A stretch of DNA of 64,000 nucleotides, from the NCBI GenBank assembly GCA_902526045.1, contig CABZJI010000001.1, positions 253,248 to 317,247 of the forward strand, written 5' to 3'. Origin of the DNA: an uncultured SAR86 cluster bacterium (lineage in GTDB: Bacteria > Pseudomonadota > Gammaproteobacteria > Magnimaribacterales > AG-339-G14). A program made the position numbers and the translations under genes. This document shows positions 55,496 to 63,530 of this stretch, one piece after another. The stretch's first letter is position 1. Every line of letters begins with the position of its first letter. Under the pieces are notes generated by a model. The model searched no databases. It was not told where the DNA came from and saw nothing but the letters and a program-made list of their open reading frames with translations.

Positions 55496-56064
55496 TGCTT
55501 CTTATGGTAGATAACTATGACTCATTCACTTTCAATTTAGTTCAATATTTTGGTGAGTTAGGTCAGAAAGTTAAAGTTCTGCGTAATGACGAAGTTAGTC
55601 TTGATCAAATAGAGGACCTCAATCCAAAATTTATAGTGATTTCTCCTGGTCCTTGTACTCCTAATGAGGCGGGCATTTCAATAGAAGCAATTAAAAAATT
55701 TTCTGGAAAGATTCCTATTTTAGGCATATGTCTTGGACATCAGGCAATTGGAGCAGCTTTTGGTTCAAAAATAGTAAAGGCTAATCAAATTATGCATGGC
55801 AAGATTTCTAATGTGATTCATGATGGCTCAGAAATTTTTAAAAATATTGAAAGTCCTTTTCAGGCAACTAGGTACCATTCATTGGTTATAGACCCAGAAA
55901 CTTTGAGCAAGGATTTTTCTGTTAACGCTTGGACAGAAGACGGGACAATAATGGGTATAAAACATAATTCCCAAGAAATTTACGGCCTTCAATTTCATCC
56001 AGAATCTCTAAAAACTATGGATGGGATGACCATGTTGAATAATTTCCTAAAAGTAAATGATTGA
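55495..56064 (+). CDS. trpG: anthranilate synthase component II (glutamine amidotransferase)
   Basis: A 189-residue class I amidotransferase. The oxyanion block SPGPCTPNEAG, nucleophile Cys in GICLGHQAIG, and His/Glu in LQFHPES are present. It supplies ammonia to TrpE, and may also serve PabB. Coupled to trpE by TAATG and overlaps trpD by 8 bases. Confidence 0.95.
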   Translation: MLLMVDNYDSFTFNLVQYFGELGQKVKVLRNDEVSLDQIEDLNPKFIVISPGPCTPNEAGISIEAIKKFSGKIPILGICLGHQAIGAAFGSKIVKANQIMHGKISNVIHDGSEIFKNIESPFQATRYHSLVIDPETLSKDFSVNAWTEDGTIMGIKHNSQEIYGLQFHPESLKTMDGMTMLNNFLKVND

Positions 56065-57064
56065 TACTTTTATAGAAAATATTAAAAATAAGATCAACCT
56101 TACTTTGGATGAGACGGAACAACTTTTTGATAAAATTTTTAACGGAGAGGTAGATACAAGTTCCCTTACTAGCCTCTTGGATGCTCTAGATAAAAAAGGA
56201 GAAACTCCTGATGAATTGGCTGGAGCTACTACTTCAATGCGAAAAAATTCTAAATCCATTAATGTTAATCATGATCAGGTTATTGATTGTTGCGGTACAG
56301 GGGGGCTAGGAAAAAAAATGATAAACGTTTCTACTTCTGTCAGTTTTGTTCTAGCTGCTGCAGGCTTAAAAGTTGCAAAGCATGGAAATAGAACTGCAAC
56401 GGGTAAAAGTGGTAGCGCTGATTTCTTAGAAGCAGCGGGCACCAATTTAAACAAGTCATCAGAATATTTTTCTGACTCTTTAGATAAAATAGGATTAGGA
56501 TTTCTATTTGCCCAAAATCATCATCCAGGCATGAAATATGTCATGGAAGCCAGAAGAATATTGGGTAAAAAAACTATTTTTAACCTTTTGGGTCCTTTAT
56601 CAAATCCCGCAGGCGCTAACATTCAGTCTATTGGTGTTTTTCACGGTAAATGGATAAAACCAGTTGGCGAGGCCTTAAGAAATTTGAATTGCAAAGCTGC
56701 AGCAATTTTTCATTCAGATGATGGCTTAGACGAAATTTCTTTCTCTAGTAAAACCCAATTAATAGAATTATCTAAGAGTGAACTTATTACTCATGAAATA
56801 GATCCAAAAGCTTTTAACATAAAATCTAAAAATCTCTCTGATTTAGAAATAGATTCTCCTCAAGATAGTGTTAGGAAAGTTATAGATTCTTTTGAAAATA
56901 AATTCTTACCGGGCAAGGAGATAATTTCTTTAAATGCAGCTCCTGCTTTGAAAATATCTTCTGTAGTAGATAATTTTGAAGATGGATACGATCTTGCTTA
57001 CGAACTCATTTCTTCAGGGAAGGCACTAGAGAAATTTGATGAGTTTATAAATTTTAAGTCTTAG
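56057..57064 (+). CDS. trpD: anthranilate phosphoribosyltransferase
   Basis: A 335-residue enzyme joining anthranilate and PRPP. The helical N-terminal domain is followed by CCGTGGLG (78-85), NVSTS, KVAKHGNR and KSGSADFLEA, and GLDEISFS later. In most relatives the glycine loop is GTGGDG; here Leu84 replaces that Asp. All other PRPP and anthranilate ligands that I can recognise are present, so the enzyme is probably active. Confidence 0.93.
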   Translation: MIDTFIENIKNKINLTLDETEQLFDKIFNGEVDTSSLTSLLDALDKKGETPDELAGATTSMRKNSKSINVNHDQVIDCCGTGGLGKKMINVSTSVSFVLAAAGLKVAKHGNRTATGKSGSADFLEAAGTNLNKSSEYFSDSLDKIGLGFLFAQNHHPGMKYVMEARRILGKKTIFNLLGPLSNPAGANIQSIGVFHGKWIKPVGEALRNLNCKAAAIFHSDDGLDEISFSSKTQLIELSKSELITHEIDPKAFNIKSKNLSDLEIDSPQDSVRKVIDSFENKFLPGKEIISLNAAPALKISSVVDNFEDGYDLAYELISSGKALEKFDEFINFKS

Positions 57065-57071
57065 GTAATTT

Positions 57072-57875
57072 ATGAATCATCTTGAAAAAATTATTCAAAG
57101 AACCGAACAAAGGGTTGAAACTTTGAAATCCAGCTTTTCTAGAGAAAATCTTCAAAGTAACGGAAAGGAATATAAAAAAAGAAAATTTGTTGAAATTTTA
57201 CATAAATCTTCAGAAGAGCTGAGAAATTCTGTAGTTGCAGAAATAAAAAAAGCCTCACCAAGCAAGGGTATTCTTAGAGAAGATTTCGATCCCGTCTGGA
57301 CTGCTAAGCAATATGAGAAGGGAGGAGCTGCCTGTCTCAGCATACTAACAGAACCTGATTTTTTTCTAGGTAGTCTTGATTATTTATTAGAGGTAAGAAA
57401 AATCTGTCATTTACCTATTTTGCGAAAGGACTTCATAATTGATGAAATACAGATTTTAGAGTCCAAAGCTTTTGGGGCGGATTGCATTCTTCTGATTGCT
57501 TCAATTTTAGATAAAAATAAAATTAAAGATTTTTATCAAGTCGCAAAAGAAAATGAATTAGATGTTCTTATAGAAGTTCATGATGAAAAGGAAGCAGAAA
57601 TAGCAATGGCAGTTTCACCTGAACTTTTAGGAATAAATAATCGAGATTTGAAGACTTTTGATGTAGACATTAATAATTCGATCAAAATAAAAAAAATGCT
57701 ACCTAAAAGTCAATTAATTATCTCCGAAAGCGGCATCTATTCCAGAGATGACATAAATGATCTCAACGAAGCCAAAATTTACAACTTTTTGGTTGGAGAA
57801 TTTTTTATGAGAAAAAAAGAACCATATAAGGCTGTTCAAGATCTAATAGCTTTATCACCAATATCATCTCGATAA
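57072..57875 (+). CDS. trpC: indole-3-glycerol-phosphate synthase
   Basis: A 267-residue monofunctional TrpC (no TrpF fusion as in E. coli). VVAEIKKASPSKG has the catalytic Glu and Lys, LSILTEPDFF, LRKDFII, GINNRDLKTF and SESGIYS follow. Its last 40 bases overlap the convergent purD gene. trpF, trpB and trpA are not in the window. Confidence 0.95.
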   Translation: MNHLEKIIQRTEQRVETLKSSFSRENLQSNGKEYKKRKFVEILHKSSEELRNSVVAEIKKASPSKGILREDFDPVWTAKQYEKGGAACLSILTEPDFFLGSLDYLLEVRKICHLPILRKDFIIDEIQILESKAFGADCILLIASILDKNKIKDFYQVAKENELDVLIEVHDEKEAEIAMAVSPELLGINNRDLKTFDVDINNSIKIKKMLPKSQLIISESGIYSRDDINDLNEAKIYNFLVGEFFMRKKEPYKAVQDLIALSPISSR

Positions 57876-59107
57876 AATCCATCTTTCCAGTCTATATTTT
57901 TAACTTTTTGATAAGCTAAATTTTTTGAATCTAGCAAAGTACTCCCTAATGCAGTAACGCATAAAACCCTTCCTCCATTACTAAGAACTTGTCCTTCTTG
58001 AGTTTTTGTCCCTGCATGAAAGACTTTTTGGCGCGGATTTTCATTTTCTAAATTATTAATTTCTTTGTTTTTCTCATATTCAAAAGGATAGCCTTTGGAT
58101 GCTATTACCACGCCAAGAGCTGAATCTTTAGTCCAAGAAATTTCTCTTTCATTTAAATTACCTTGTGCGGCTAGAAGACAAATCTCAGCTAAATCAGATT
58201 CCATTCTCATGAGAATTGGTTGTGTCTCTGGATCTCCAAACCGACAGTTAAACTCCAATACACTAATTTCTGAATTTTTTATCATCAAACCAGCATAGAG
58301 AAAGCCTTTGTAAGTTATTCCCTCTGATTTAAGGCCATCAATTGTTGGCTTTATGATTTTTTCCATTGCTTGCTTATGAATTTCCTCCGTCACAATAGGG
58401 GCTGGAGAATATGCTCCCATGCCGCCCGTATTCGGGCCTAAATCATTATTATCTCTCGCTTTATGATCTTGAGAAGAAGCAAAAGGAATGATTTTTTTAC
58501 CATCGCATAAAACAATGAAGCTCGCTTCTTCTCCTTGTAGAAAATCTTCTATAACAACTTTTGTGCCTGCAGAACCAAATATCCTTTTTTGCATAGCATC
58601 ATCCAGTGCTTTGTGTGCTTCTTCAGCAGAGTGCGCAATGGTTACACCTTTTCCAGCAGCAAGACCGTCTGCCTTAATAACAATAGGAAACTTAGACGCT
58701 GATATGTATTCCTTTGACTCTTCATAGTCATCAAAGACTTTGTACTCAGCAGTACGAATATGATTTTTCCTTAAAAAATCTTTCATAAATTTTTTTGATC
58801 CTTCAATTTGCGAAGCTTTTTTAGAAGGACCTAAAATAAGTAATTTATGTTTTTCAAACTCATCAACGATACCTTGCACTAGCGGGGCTTCAGGGCCGAC
58901 AATAGTAAGGTCTATAGATTTTTCAATGGCAAAATCTCTCAGTGCAGATATATCTTCGGAATCAATATTTATATTTTCACACTTATTTTCGCTTTCAGTT
59001 CCAGCATTTCCTGGTGCGATGAAAACTTTTTGAACAAGAGAGCTTTGGGAGATTTTCCATGCAAAGGCGTGCTCCCTTCCACCGTTACCAATAATTAAGA
59101 AATTCAC
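57836..59107 (-). CDS. purD: phosphoribosylamine-glycine ligase
   Basis: A 423-residue ATP-grasp ligase of purine synthesis, starting with GTG. IIGNGGREHAFAWK, ADGLAAGKGV, GPNTGGMGAYSPAP, and EFNCRFGDPETQPIL are characteristic. It follows purH without a gap. The last 40 bases are shared with trpC in antisense. Confidence 0.96.
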   Translation of the reverse strand: MNFLIIGNGGREHAFAWKISQSSLVQKVFIAPGNAGTESENKCENINIDSEDISALRDFAIEKSIDLTIVGPEAPLVQGIVDEFEKHKLLILGPSKKASQIEGSKKFMKDFLRKNHIRTAEYKVFDDYEESKEYISASKFPIVIKADGLAAGKGVTIAHSAEEAHKALDDAMQKRIFGSAGTKVVIEDFLQGEEASFIVLCDGKKIIPFASSQDHKARDNNDLGPNTGGMGAYSPAPIVTEEIHKQAMEKIIKPTIDGLKSEGITYKGFLYAGLMIKNSEISVLEFNCRFGDPETQPILMRMESDLAEICLLAAQGNLNEREISWTKDSALGVVIASKGYPFEYEKNKEINNLENENPRQKVFHAGTKTQEGQVLSNGGRVLCVTALGSTLLDSKNLAYQKVKNIDWKDGFYRDDIGDKAIRS

Positions 59108-60634
59108 TTAATGCCTGAAATGCCTTACTTTAGTGAATAACATACTCATATCTGCCTCATTCGCAGCTTGAATTACTTCTTCGTCTTTGATTGAACCTCC
59201 AGGCTGAATGATGCATTTTATACCTAGTTCATGAGCATTATCGACGTTGTCCCTAAAAGGGAAAAATGCATCAGAAGCCATTGATGCTCCATTCAATGAG
59301 AATCCAAATTCCTTAGCTTTAGAGGCAGCAATTTTACCGCTATCTATTCTGCTCATTTGACCTGCACCAATTCCTAAAGTTTGTTCACTTGCAGCAAACA
59401 CAATTGCATTAGATTTAACATATTTACAGACCTTCCATGCAAACAAAGCATTTTGTATTTCTTCTTTATTGGGTACTTTTTTGGTTACAACTTCTAAATT
59501 ATCTTCGGTAATAATTTTATTATCTGCTGACTGAATAAGGAGGCCTCCAGATACAGATAAAATTTTATTTTTGTCATTTATTTTTGGTTCAAAAGAGAGA
59601 ACCCTTACATTAGGTTTTGCAGTGAAAATTTTCAGAGATTCGTCTGAGTATGCTGGAGCAGCAACTACCTCAAGAAATTGATTATCAATCAATCTCTGCG
59701 CAACTTCGCCTGAAACCTTTTCATTGAATGCAATTATTCCTCCAAAAGCTGAGGTTGGATCGCTCTCAAAAGCACTTTGATAAGCTTCCAATAAATTTTT
59801 TCTTGATGATACTCCACAAGGATTAGCATGTTTTACAATAACACAAGTAGGTTCAGCAAAATTACATACGCAATCGATCGCAGTATCTGTATCTGCTATG
59901 TTGTTATAAGACATTTCTTTGCCTTGATGCAGAATTGATGAAGATATTCCATAAGGCTTTAAAAATTTATGTTTAAAAAAAGAGGCCGTCTGATGAGGAT
60001 TTTCTCCGTACCTTAAATTTTCAGTTTTTTCATAACTCAAAAGAAGATTCTCTTCAAATTGGTCACCATTAAAATAGTTTGAAATCTCTAAATCGTAATT
60101 AGCTGTATGTGAAAAAACTTTTATAGCCAATTGTTTTTTTAAAGATTTTGAAATAGTTTTGCTTTTTTTGAGTTCCTTTATGACCAGATCGTAATCATTA
60201 GGATCAACAATTGTGGTAACGTGCTTATGATTTTTTGCAGCTGCTCTCAACATCGTTGGACCACCTATATCAATTTTCTCAATTATTTCTGCTTCAGAAC
60301 TATTTGGATCTTTTGCAGTTGAATAAAAAGGATAAAGATTTACTACCACAATATCGATTTCATCGATGCTGTGTTCCTTTATGATTTTTTTATCAATTTT
60401 TCTTCGAGAGAGAATTCCTGCATGTATTTTGGGATGCAAGGTTTTGATTCTGCCATCCATTATTTCTGGAAAGCCTGTATGCTCTGAAACTTCAATAGCA
60501 TCAATATTATTTTCTTCAAGCAGCTGGTAAGTTCCTCCTGTTGAAATGATTTTGTAGTCCAGCGATATAAGATTTTTGGCAAAATCAATTATTCCATCCT
60601 TGTTTGAGACACTAATAAGAGCAACTTTAGACAT
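59108..60634 (-). CDS. purH: bifunctional AICAR formyltransferase / IMP cyclohydrolase
   Basis: A 508-residue enzyme of the last two IMP steps. The N-terminal MGS-like cyclohydrolase domain has STGGTYQLL and VSEHTGFPEIMDGRIKTLHPK (in pieces); the transformylase domain has LRYGENPHQTA, KHANPCGV, SDAFFPFRD and QPGGSIKDEEVI. It begins 1 base after fis, the fis-purH-purD order seen in Pseudomonas. Confidence 0.97.
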   Translation of the reverse strand: MSKVALISVSNKDGIIDFAKNLISLDYKIISTGGTYQLLEENNIDAIEVSEHTGFPEIMDGRIKTLHPKIHAGILSRRKIDKKIIKEHSIDEIDIVVVNLYPFYSTAKDPNSSEAEIIEKIDIGGPTMLRAAAKNHKHVTTIVDPNDYDLVIKELKKSKTISKSLKKQLAIKVFSHTANYDLEISNYFNGDQFEENLLLSYEKTENLRYGENPHQTASFFKHKFLKPYGISSSILHQGKEMSYNNIADTDTAIDCVCNFAEPTCVIVKHANPCGVSSRKNLLEAYQSAFESDPTSAFGGIIAFNEKVSGEVAQRLIDNQFLEVVAAPAYSDESLKIFTAKPNVRVLSFEPKINDKNKILSVSGGLLIQSADNKIITEDNLEVVTKKVPNKEEIQNALFAWKVCKYVKSNAIVFAASEQTLGIGAGQMSRIDSGKIAASKAKEFGFSLNGASMASDAFFPFRDNVDNAHELGIKCIIQPGGSIKDEEVIQAANEADMSMLFTKVRHFRH

Positions 60635-60635
60635 C

Positions 60636-60908
60636 TTATTTTTTATTAATTTTGAGAAGATCGTATTCTTTGAGTTTTGTTCTTAAGGTGCCCCTATTAA
60701 GGCCAAGCATTTTACTAGCCTCGCTTTGATTTCCATTGCAATACTTCATTATTTCAAATAGAAGAGGCGCTTCTACTTCTTTTAGGACCATTGGATAAAC
60801 ATCAGATGATTTGTTGCCGTCTAACTCTCTAAGATATCTTCGGATTGATTTTCCGACCTGATATTTCAGAGAATTTTTATCGCTTGAATTATTTTTCTTT
60901 GAGACCAT
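60636..60908 (-). CDS. fis: DNA-binding protein Fis
   Basis: A 90-residue nucleoid protein. The C-terminal helix-turn-helix GNQSEASKMLGLNRGTLRTKL is the Fis/NtrC-type DNA reader and the middle helices with PLLFEIMKY match. In E. coli fis follows dusB; here a phosphatase gene precedes it and its start overlaps that gene's stop by one base. Related DNA-binding fold to the C-terminal part of NtrC in this window. Confidence 0.93.
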   Translation of the reverse strand: MVSKKNNSSDKNSLKYQVGKSIRRYLRELDGNKSSDVYPMVLKEVEAPLLFEIMKYCNGNQSEASKMLGLNRGTLRTKLKEYDLLKINKK

Positions 60909-61459
60909 CAGTTAACCACACTTTCTTGATTGCTTCCTATTTCCTCTAAAGAAAGCATTCCTTGATTTAGAAACATCTTTGTTACTGAACAATTATCTGG
61001 GTAAAAAGTAACAATTTTTTTTGATTTTTGTAAATAACCTACCAAAACGTTTATCACCATGAAGTGTGAAAAAATTAAAGTCGGTGATTTAAATGAATGA
61101 GTGACATTTATTATTTTATCTCTCCAATCTGCTTGAGGCTTTTCAAACTGATCTACATCCTTTGAAAACATTTCTCTCAACCAAGAAGGTCTTTCAGACA
61201 TGTCTATCCCAGGAGAAGGAATTTCAATAAAGCTTTTATTAATTTCTACTTCCTTATTTAATTTCTTAGATATTGGTTCGGCTGTTTCTTTTGCTCTTTT
61301 AAGCGGACTCGAAATGATTTGGAAATCATTCAAATCTTCTTGAGCAAGAATGTCTGAAATATTTTGGGCCTGCTCCCTTCCTCTCAAACTTAATTCTGGA
61401 TCTCTATCAACTTCCCAAGATTTGGCAGCTTCTCCATGTCTTATGATGTAGATTTTCAT
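60908..61459 (-). CDS. histidine phosphatase family protein, SixA-like
   Basis: A 183-residue phosphatase. IIRHGEAAKSW carries the phosphorylated His, LSLRGREQAQNISDIL follows, SSPLKRAKETAEPI holds the conserved Arg, and SHFMVINVL the second His. Similar to SixA, which removes phosphate from His in phosphorelay or PTS proteins; other substrates are possible. It is divergent from rsmE with 46 bases between. Confidence 0.85.
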   Translation of the reverse strand: MKIYIIRHGEAAKSWEVDRDPELSLRGREQAQNISDILAQEDLNDFQIISSPLKRAKETAEPISKKLNKEVEINKSFIEIPSPGIDMSERPSWLREMFSKDVDQFEKPQADWRDKIINVTHSFKSPTLIFSHFMVINVLVGYLQKSKKIVTFYPDNCSVTKMFLNQGMLSLEEIGSNQESVVN

Positions 61460-61505
61460 CTTTTAAACTCTGATAAAATTGAATGTTTAGCATACAAAGA
61501 AATTC

Positions 61506-62216
61506 ATGAGAACTCCAAGGGTATTTTTAAAAACTGAATTGAAAGCAAATTCAATTATAGAGCTTGATCAAAATATTTCAGATCATTTAAAAGTAACGAA
61601 CAAAAAAATTGGTCAGCAGCTTCATCTGTTTGATGGGCGAGGTAATTCAACTTTTGGAAATATAATTGAAAAAAAGAAAAAAACCTTTTTAATCAAAACA
61701 AATAAGAATTTAAACTTTTCACAAAAACTTAAACCAATATTTAATTTAGGTATCAGTGAGATAAAAAATTTTGATAACGTTGTAAAACAGAGTACTCCTC
61801 TTGGGATAAATTCGATTAATTGCTTATCAAGCGAAAGATCAAAAATAAGAAAAAAACCTTCTCAACTAAAAATAGAAAGATGGAAGAAAATCGCTGCAAG
61901 CAGTTGCGAACAATGCGGAATGGATTGGATCCCTCAAATATATTCAAATGAATTAATGTCTTGGGCACATAATTCAAATGACCCTTTAAAAATTGTATTA
62001 AATCCTAGAGCAACCAAGTCAATTAAAGACTTAAAAAAAGCTGAAAGCCTTTCTATAGCAATTGGCCCAGAGGGCGGATTTACAGATAATGAAATAGAAA
62101 AATTAGAAGAAGAAGGATTTATTAGTATTAATTGTGGAGATATGATTTTTAGAGCAGATACAATGCCGATCGTAATATTATCAATGTTAAATTTTTCTAT
62201 GAGGGACATATCATGA
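61506..62216 (+). CDS. rsmE: 16S rRNA m3U1498 methyltransferase RsmE
   Basis: A 236-residue SPOUT methyltransferase. The N-terminal PUA-like part (MRTPRVFLKTEL, HLFDGRGN) precedes the knot domain with CEQCGMDWIP, IAIGPEGGFTDNEI and FRADTMPIVILS. It overlaps gshB by 4 bases. Confidence 0.94.
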   Translation: MRTPRVFLKTELKANSIIELDQNISDHLKVTNKKIGQQLHLFDGRGNSTFGNIIEKKKKTFLIKTNKNLNFSQKLKPIFNLGISEIKNFDNVVKQSTPLGINSINCLSSERSKIRKKPSQLKIERWKKIAASSCEQCGMDWIPQIYSNELMSWAHNSNDPLKIVLNPRATKSIKDLKKAESLSIAIGPEGGFTDNEIEKLEEEGFISINCGDMIFRADTMPIVILSMLNFSMRDIS

Positions 62217-63145
62217 AAATTGGATTTGTAATGGAGCCAATTCCTGCAAAGAATCTAAAAAAGGATTCAACTTTATTGCTAATGTTCGAAGCCCAAAACA
62301 ATGGACACGATATATATTTTATTGACTCAAAAAATTTATTTATGAAGGACAATCAACCCTACTGTAAATTTCAAAAGGTAGAAGTTTCTCTAGAAGATAC
62401 GAATTTCAACGTTTTGTCTTCTTCTGAGAATACTATGAATTTTTTTGAAATAATCATGATGCGTCAAGATCCTCCAGTTGATTATTCTTTTATAGTAAAC
62501 ACAATGATTTTAGAAAAAGCTTCAGATTTAGGGGTTAACGTTATTAATAATCCTTCAAATCTAAGAAACTTAAATGAAAAAATATTTGCATTAAATTTTC
62601 CAAAATTTTGTCCGCCTACTTTGATTACATCTGATTTTGCAATTTTTAATAATTTTCTAAAAGAGAATGAGCATATCGTAGTTAAGCCTCTTAATTCCAT
62701 GGGTGGAGATTCTATCTTTCAACTAAAGAAGGATGATGACAATTTATCTGAAGTTTATTCAAAAATATCTAATGAGGGTGAAGTAAAATTTATCGCACAA
62801 AAATTTCTTCCGGAAATTTCCATTGGAGATAAAAGAATATTAATTATAAATGGCAAAGTTCCTCAACACGCAGTGTTGAGAACACCTCCTAAAGGAGATT
62901 TTATAGGAAATTTGGCTGCTGGAGGATCAGCCTCAACTATTGAGCTTGACGAACAAGATAAAATTGTTGCTCAGACAGTGGCAGACAAAATGCTGGATTT
63001 CGGGCTTTATATAGTTGGATTAGACATGATTGGAAATTTTCTAACAGAAATCAATTTAACAAGTCCAACTTGCTTTAGAGAACTCAATGATCAAGCAGGA
63101 GAAAACTTAGCAAAACTTTTTGTAGATGAACTATTTGGGCGTTGA
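62213..63145 (+). CDS. gshB: glutathione synthetase
   Basis: A 310-residue ATP-grasp ligase that adds glycine to gamma-glutamylcysteine. MKIGFVMEPI, MRQDPPVDYSFI, NEKIFALNFP, KPLNSMGGDSIF, and EINLTSPTCFREL are family blocks. It overlaps ruvX by 20 bases. E. coli has yqgE between gshB and ruvX; it is absent here. Confidence 0.95.
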   Translation: MKIGFVMEPIPAKNLKKDSTLLLMFEAQNNGHDIYFIDSKNLFMKDNQPYCKFQKVEVSLEDTNFNVLSSSENTMNFFEIIMMRQDPPVDYSFIVNTMILEKASDLGVNVINNPSNLRNLNEKIFALNFPKFCPPTLITSDFAIFNNFLKENEHIVVKPLNSMGGDSIFQLKKDDDNLSEVYSKISNEGEVKFIAQKFLPEISIGDKRILIINGKVPQHAVLRTPPKGDFIGNLAAGGSASTIELDEQDKIVAQTVADKMLDFGLYIVGLDMIGNFLTEINLTSPTCFRELNDQAGENLAKLFVDELFGR

Positions 63146-63530
63146 TTACGGAGAAGTTAATTATGGATTTGCGATTGGCAATTCTATTACCAAAAGTTCA
63201 ACAACATATTTTTCTGAAAAAATTGCATCTGAAAAAGAAGCTTTAAAATATATTGATAATTTAATAAAAGAGTGGGATTTAAAAGGAATTATTCTAGGAT
63301 ATCCGCTTAATATGGATGATACTGATTCAAAACTTTCATTAAAAATAAGCAAATTTAAAATTGCTTGTGAGCAGCTGTTTGATATTGATGTTGAATTAGA
63401 AGATGAAAGACTTACTACATGGGAAGCCAAGGAAATAATGTCTGATAAAAATAATCTAACCGATAAAAAAACAACATCTCACGCTCTTGCAGCTAAGATA
63501 ATTCTTGATACTTGGCTTAATAAAAAATAA
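63126..63530 (+). CDS. ruvX: pre-16S rRNA nuclease RuvX (YqgF)
   Basis: A 134-residue RNase H-like nuclease that trims the 16S rRNA 5' end. LGVDYGEVNYGFAIGN is the first motif (the usual Arg before Ile-Gly is lost), GIILGYPLNMDD the second and VELEDERLTT with a conserved Glu-Arg, then a late His-Ala-Ala region. It starts inside gshB and is followed by dnaG with no gap. Confidence 0.92.
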   Translation: MNYLGVDYGEVNYGFAIGNSITKSSTTYFSEKIASEKEALKYIDNLIKEWDLKGIILGYPLNMDDTDSKLSLKISKFKIACEQLFDIDVELEDERLTTWEAKEIMSDKNNLTDKKTTSHALAAKIILDTWLNKK

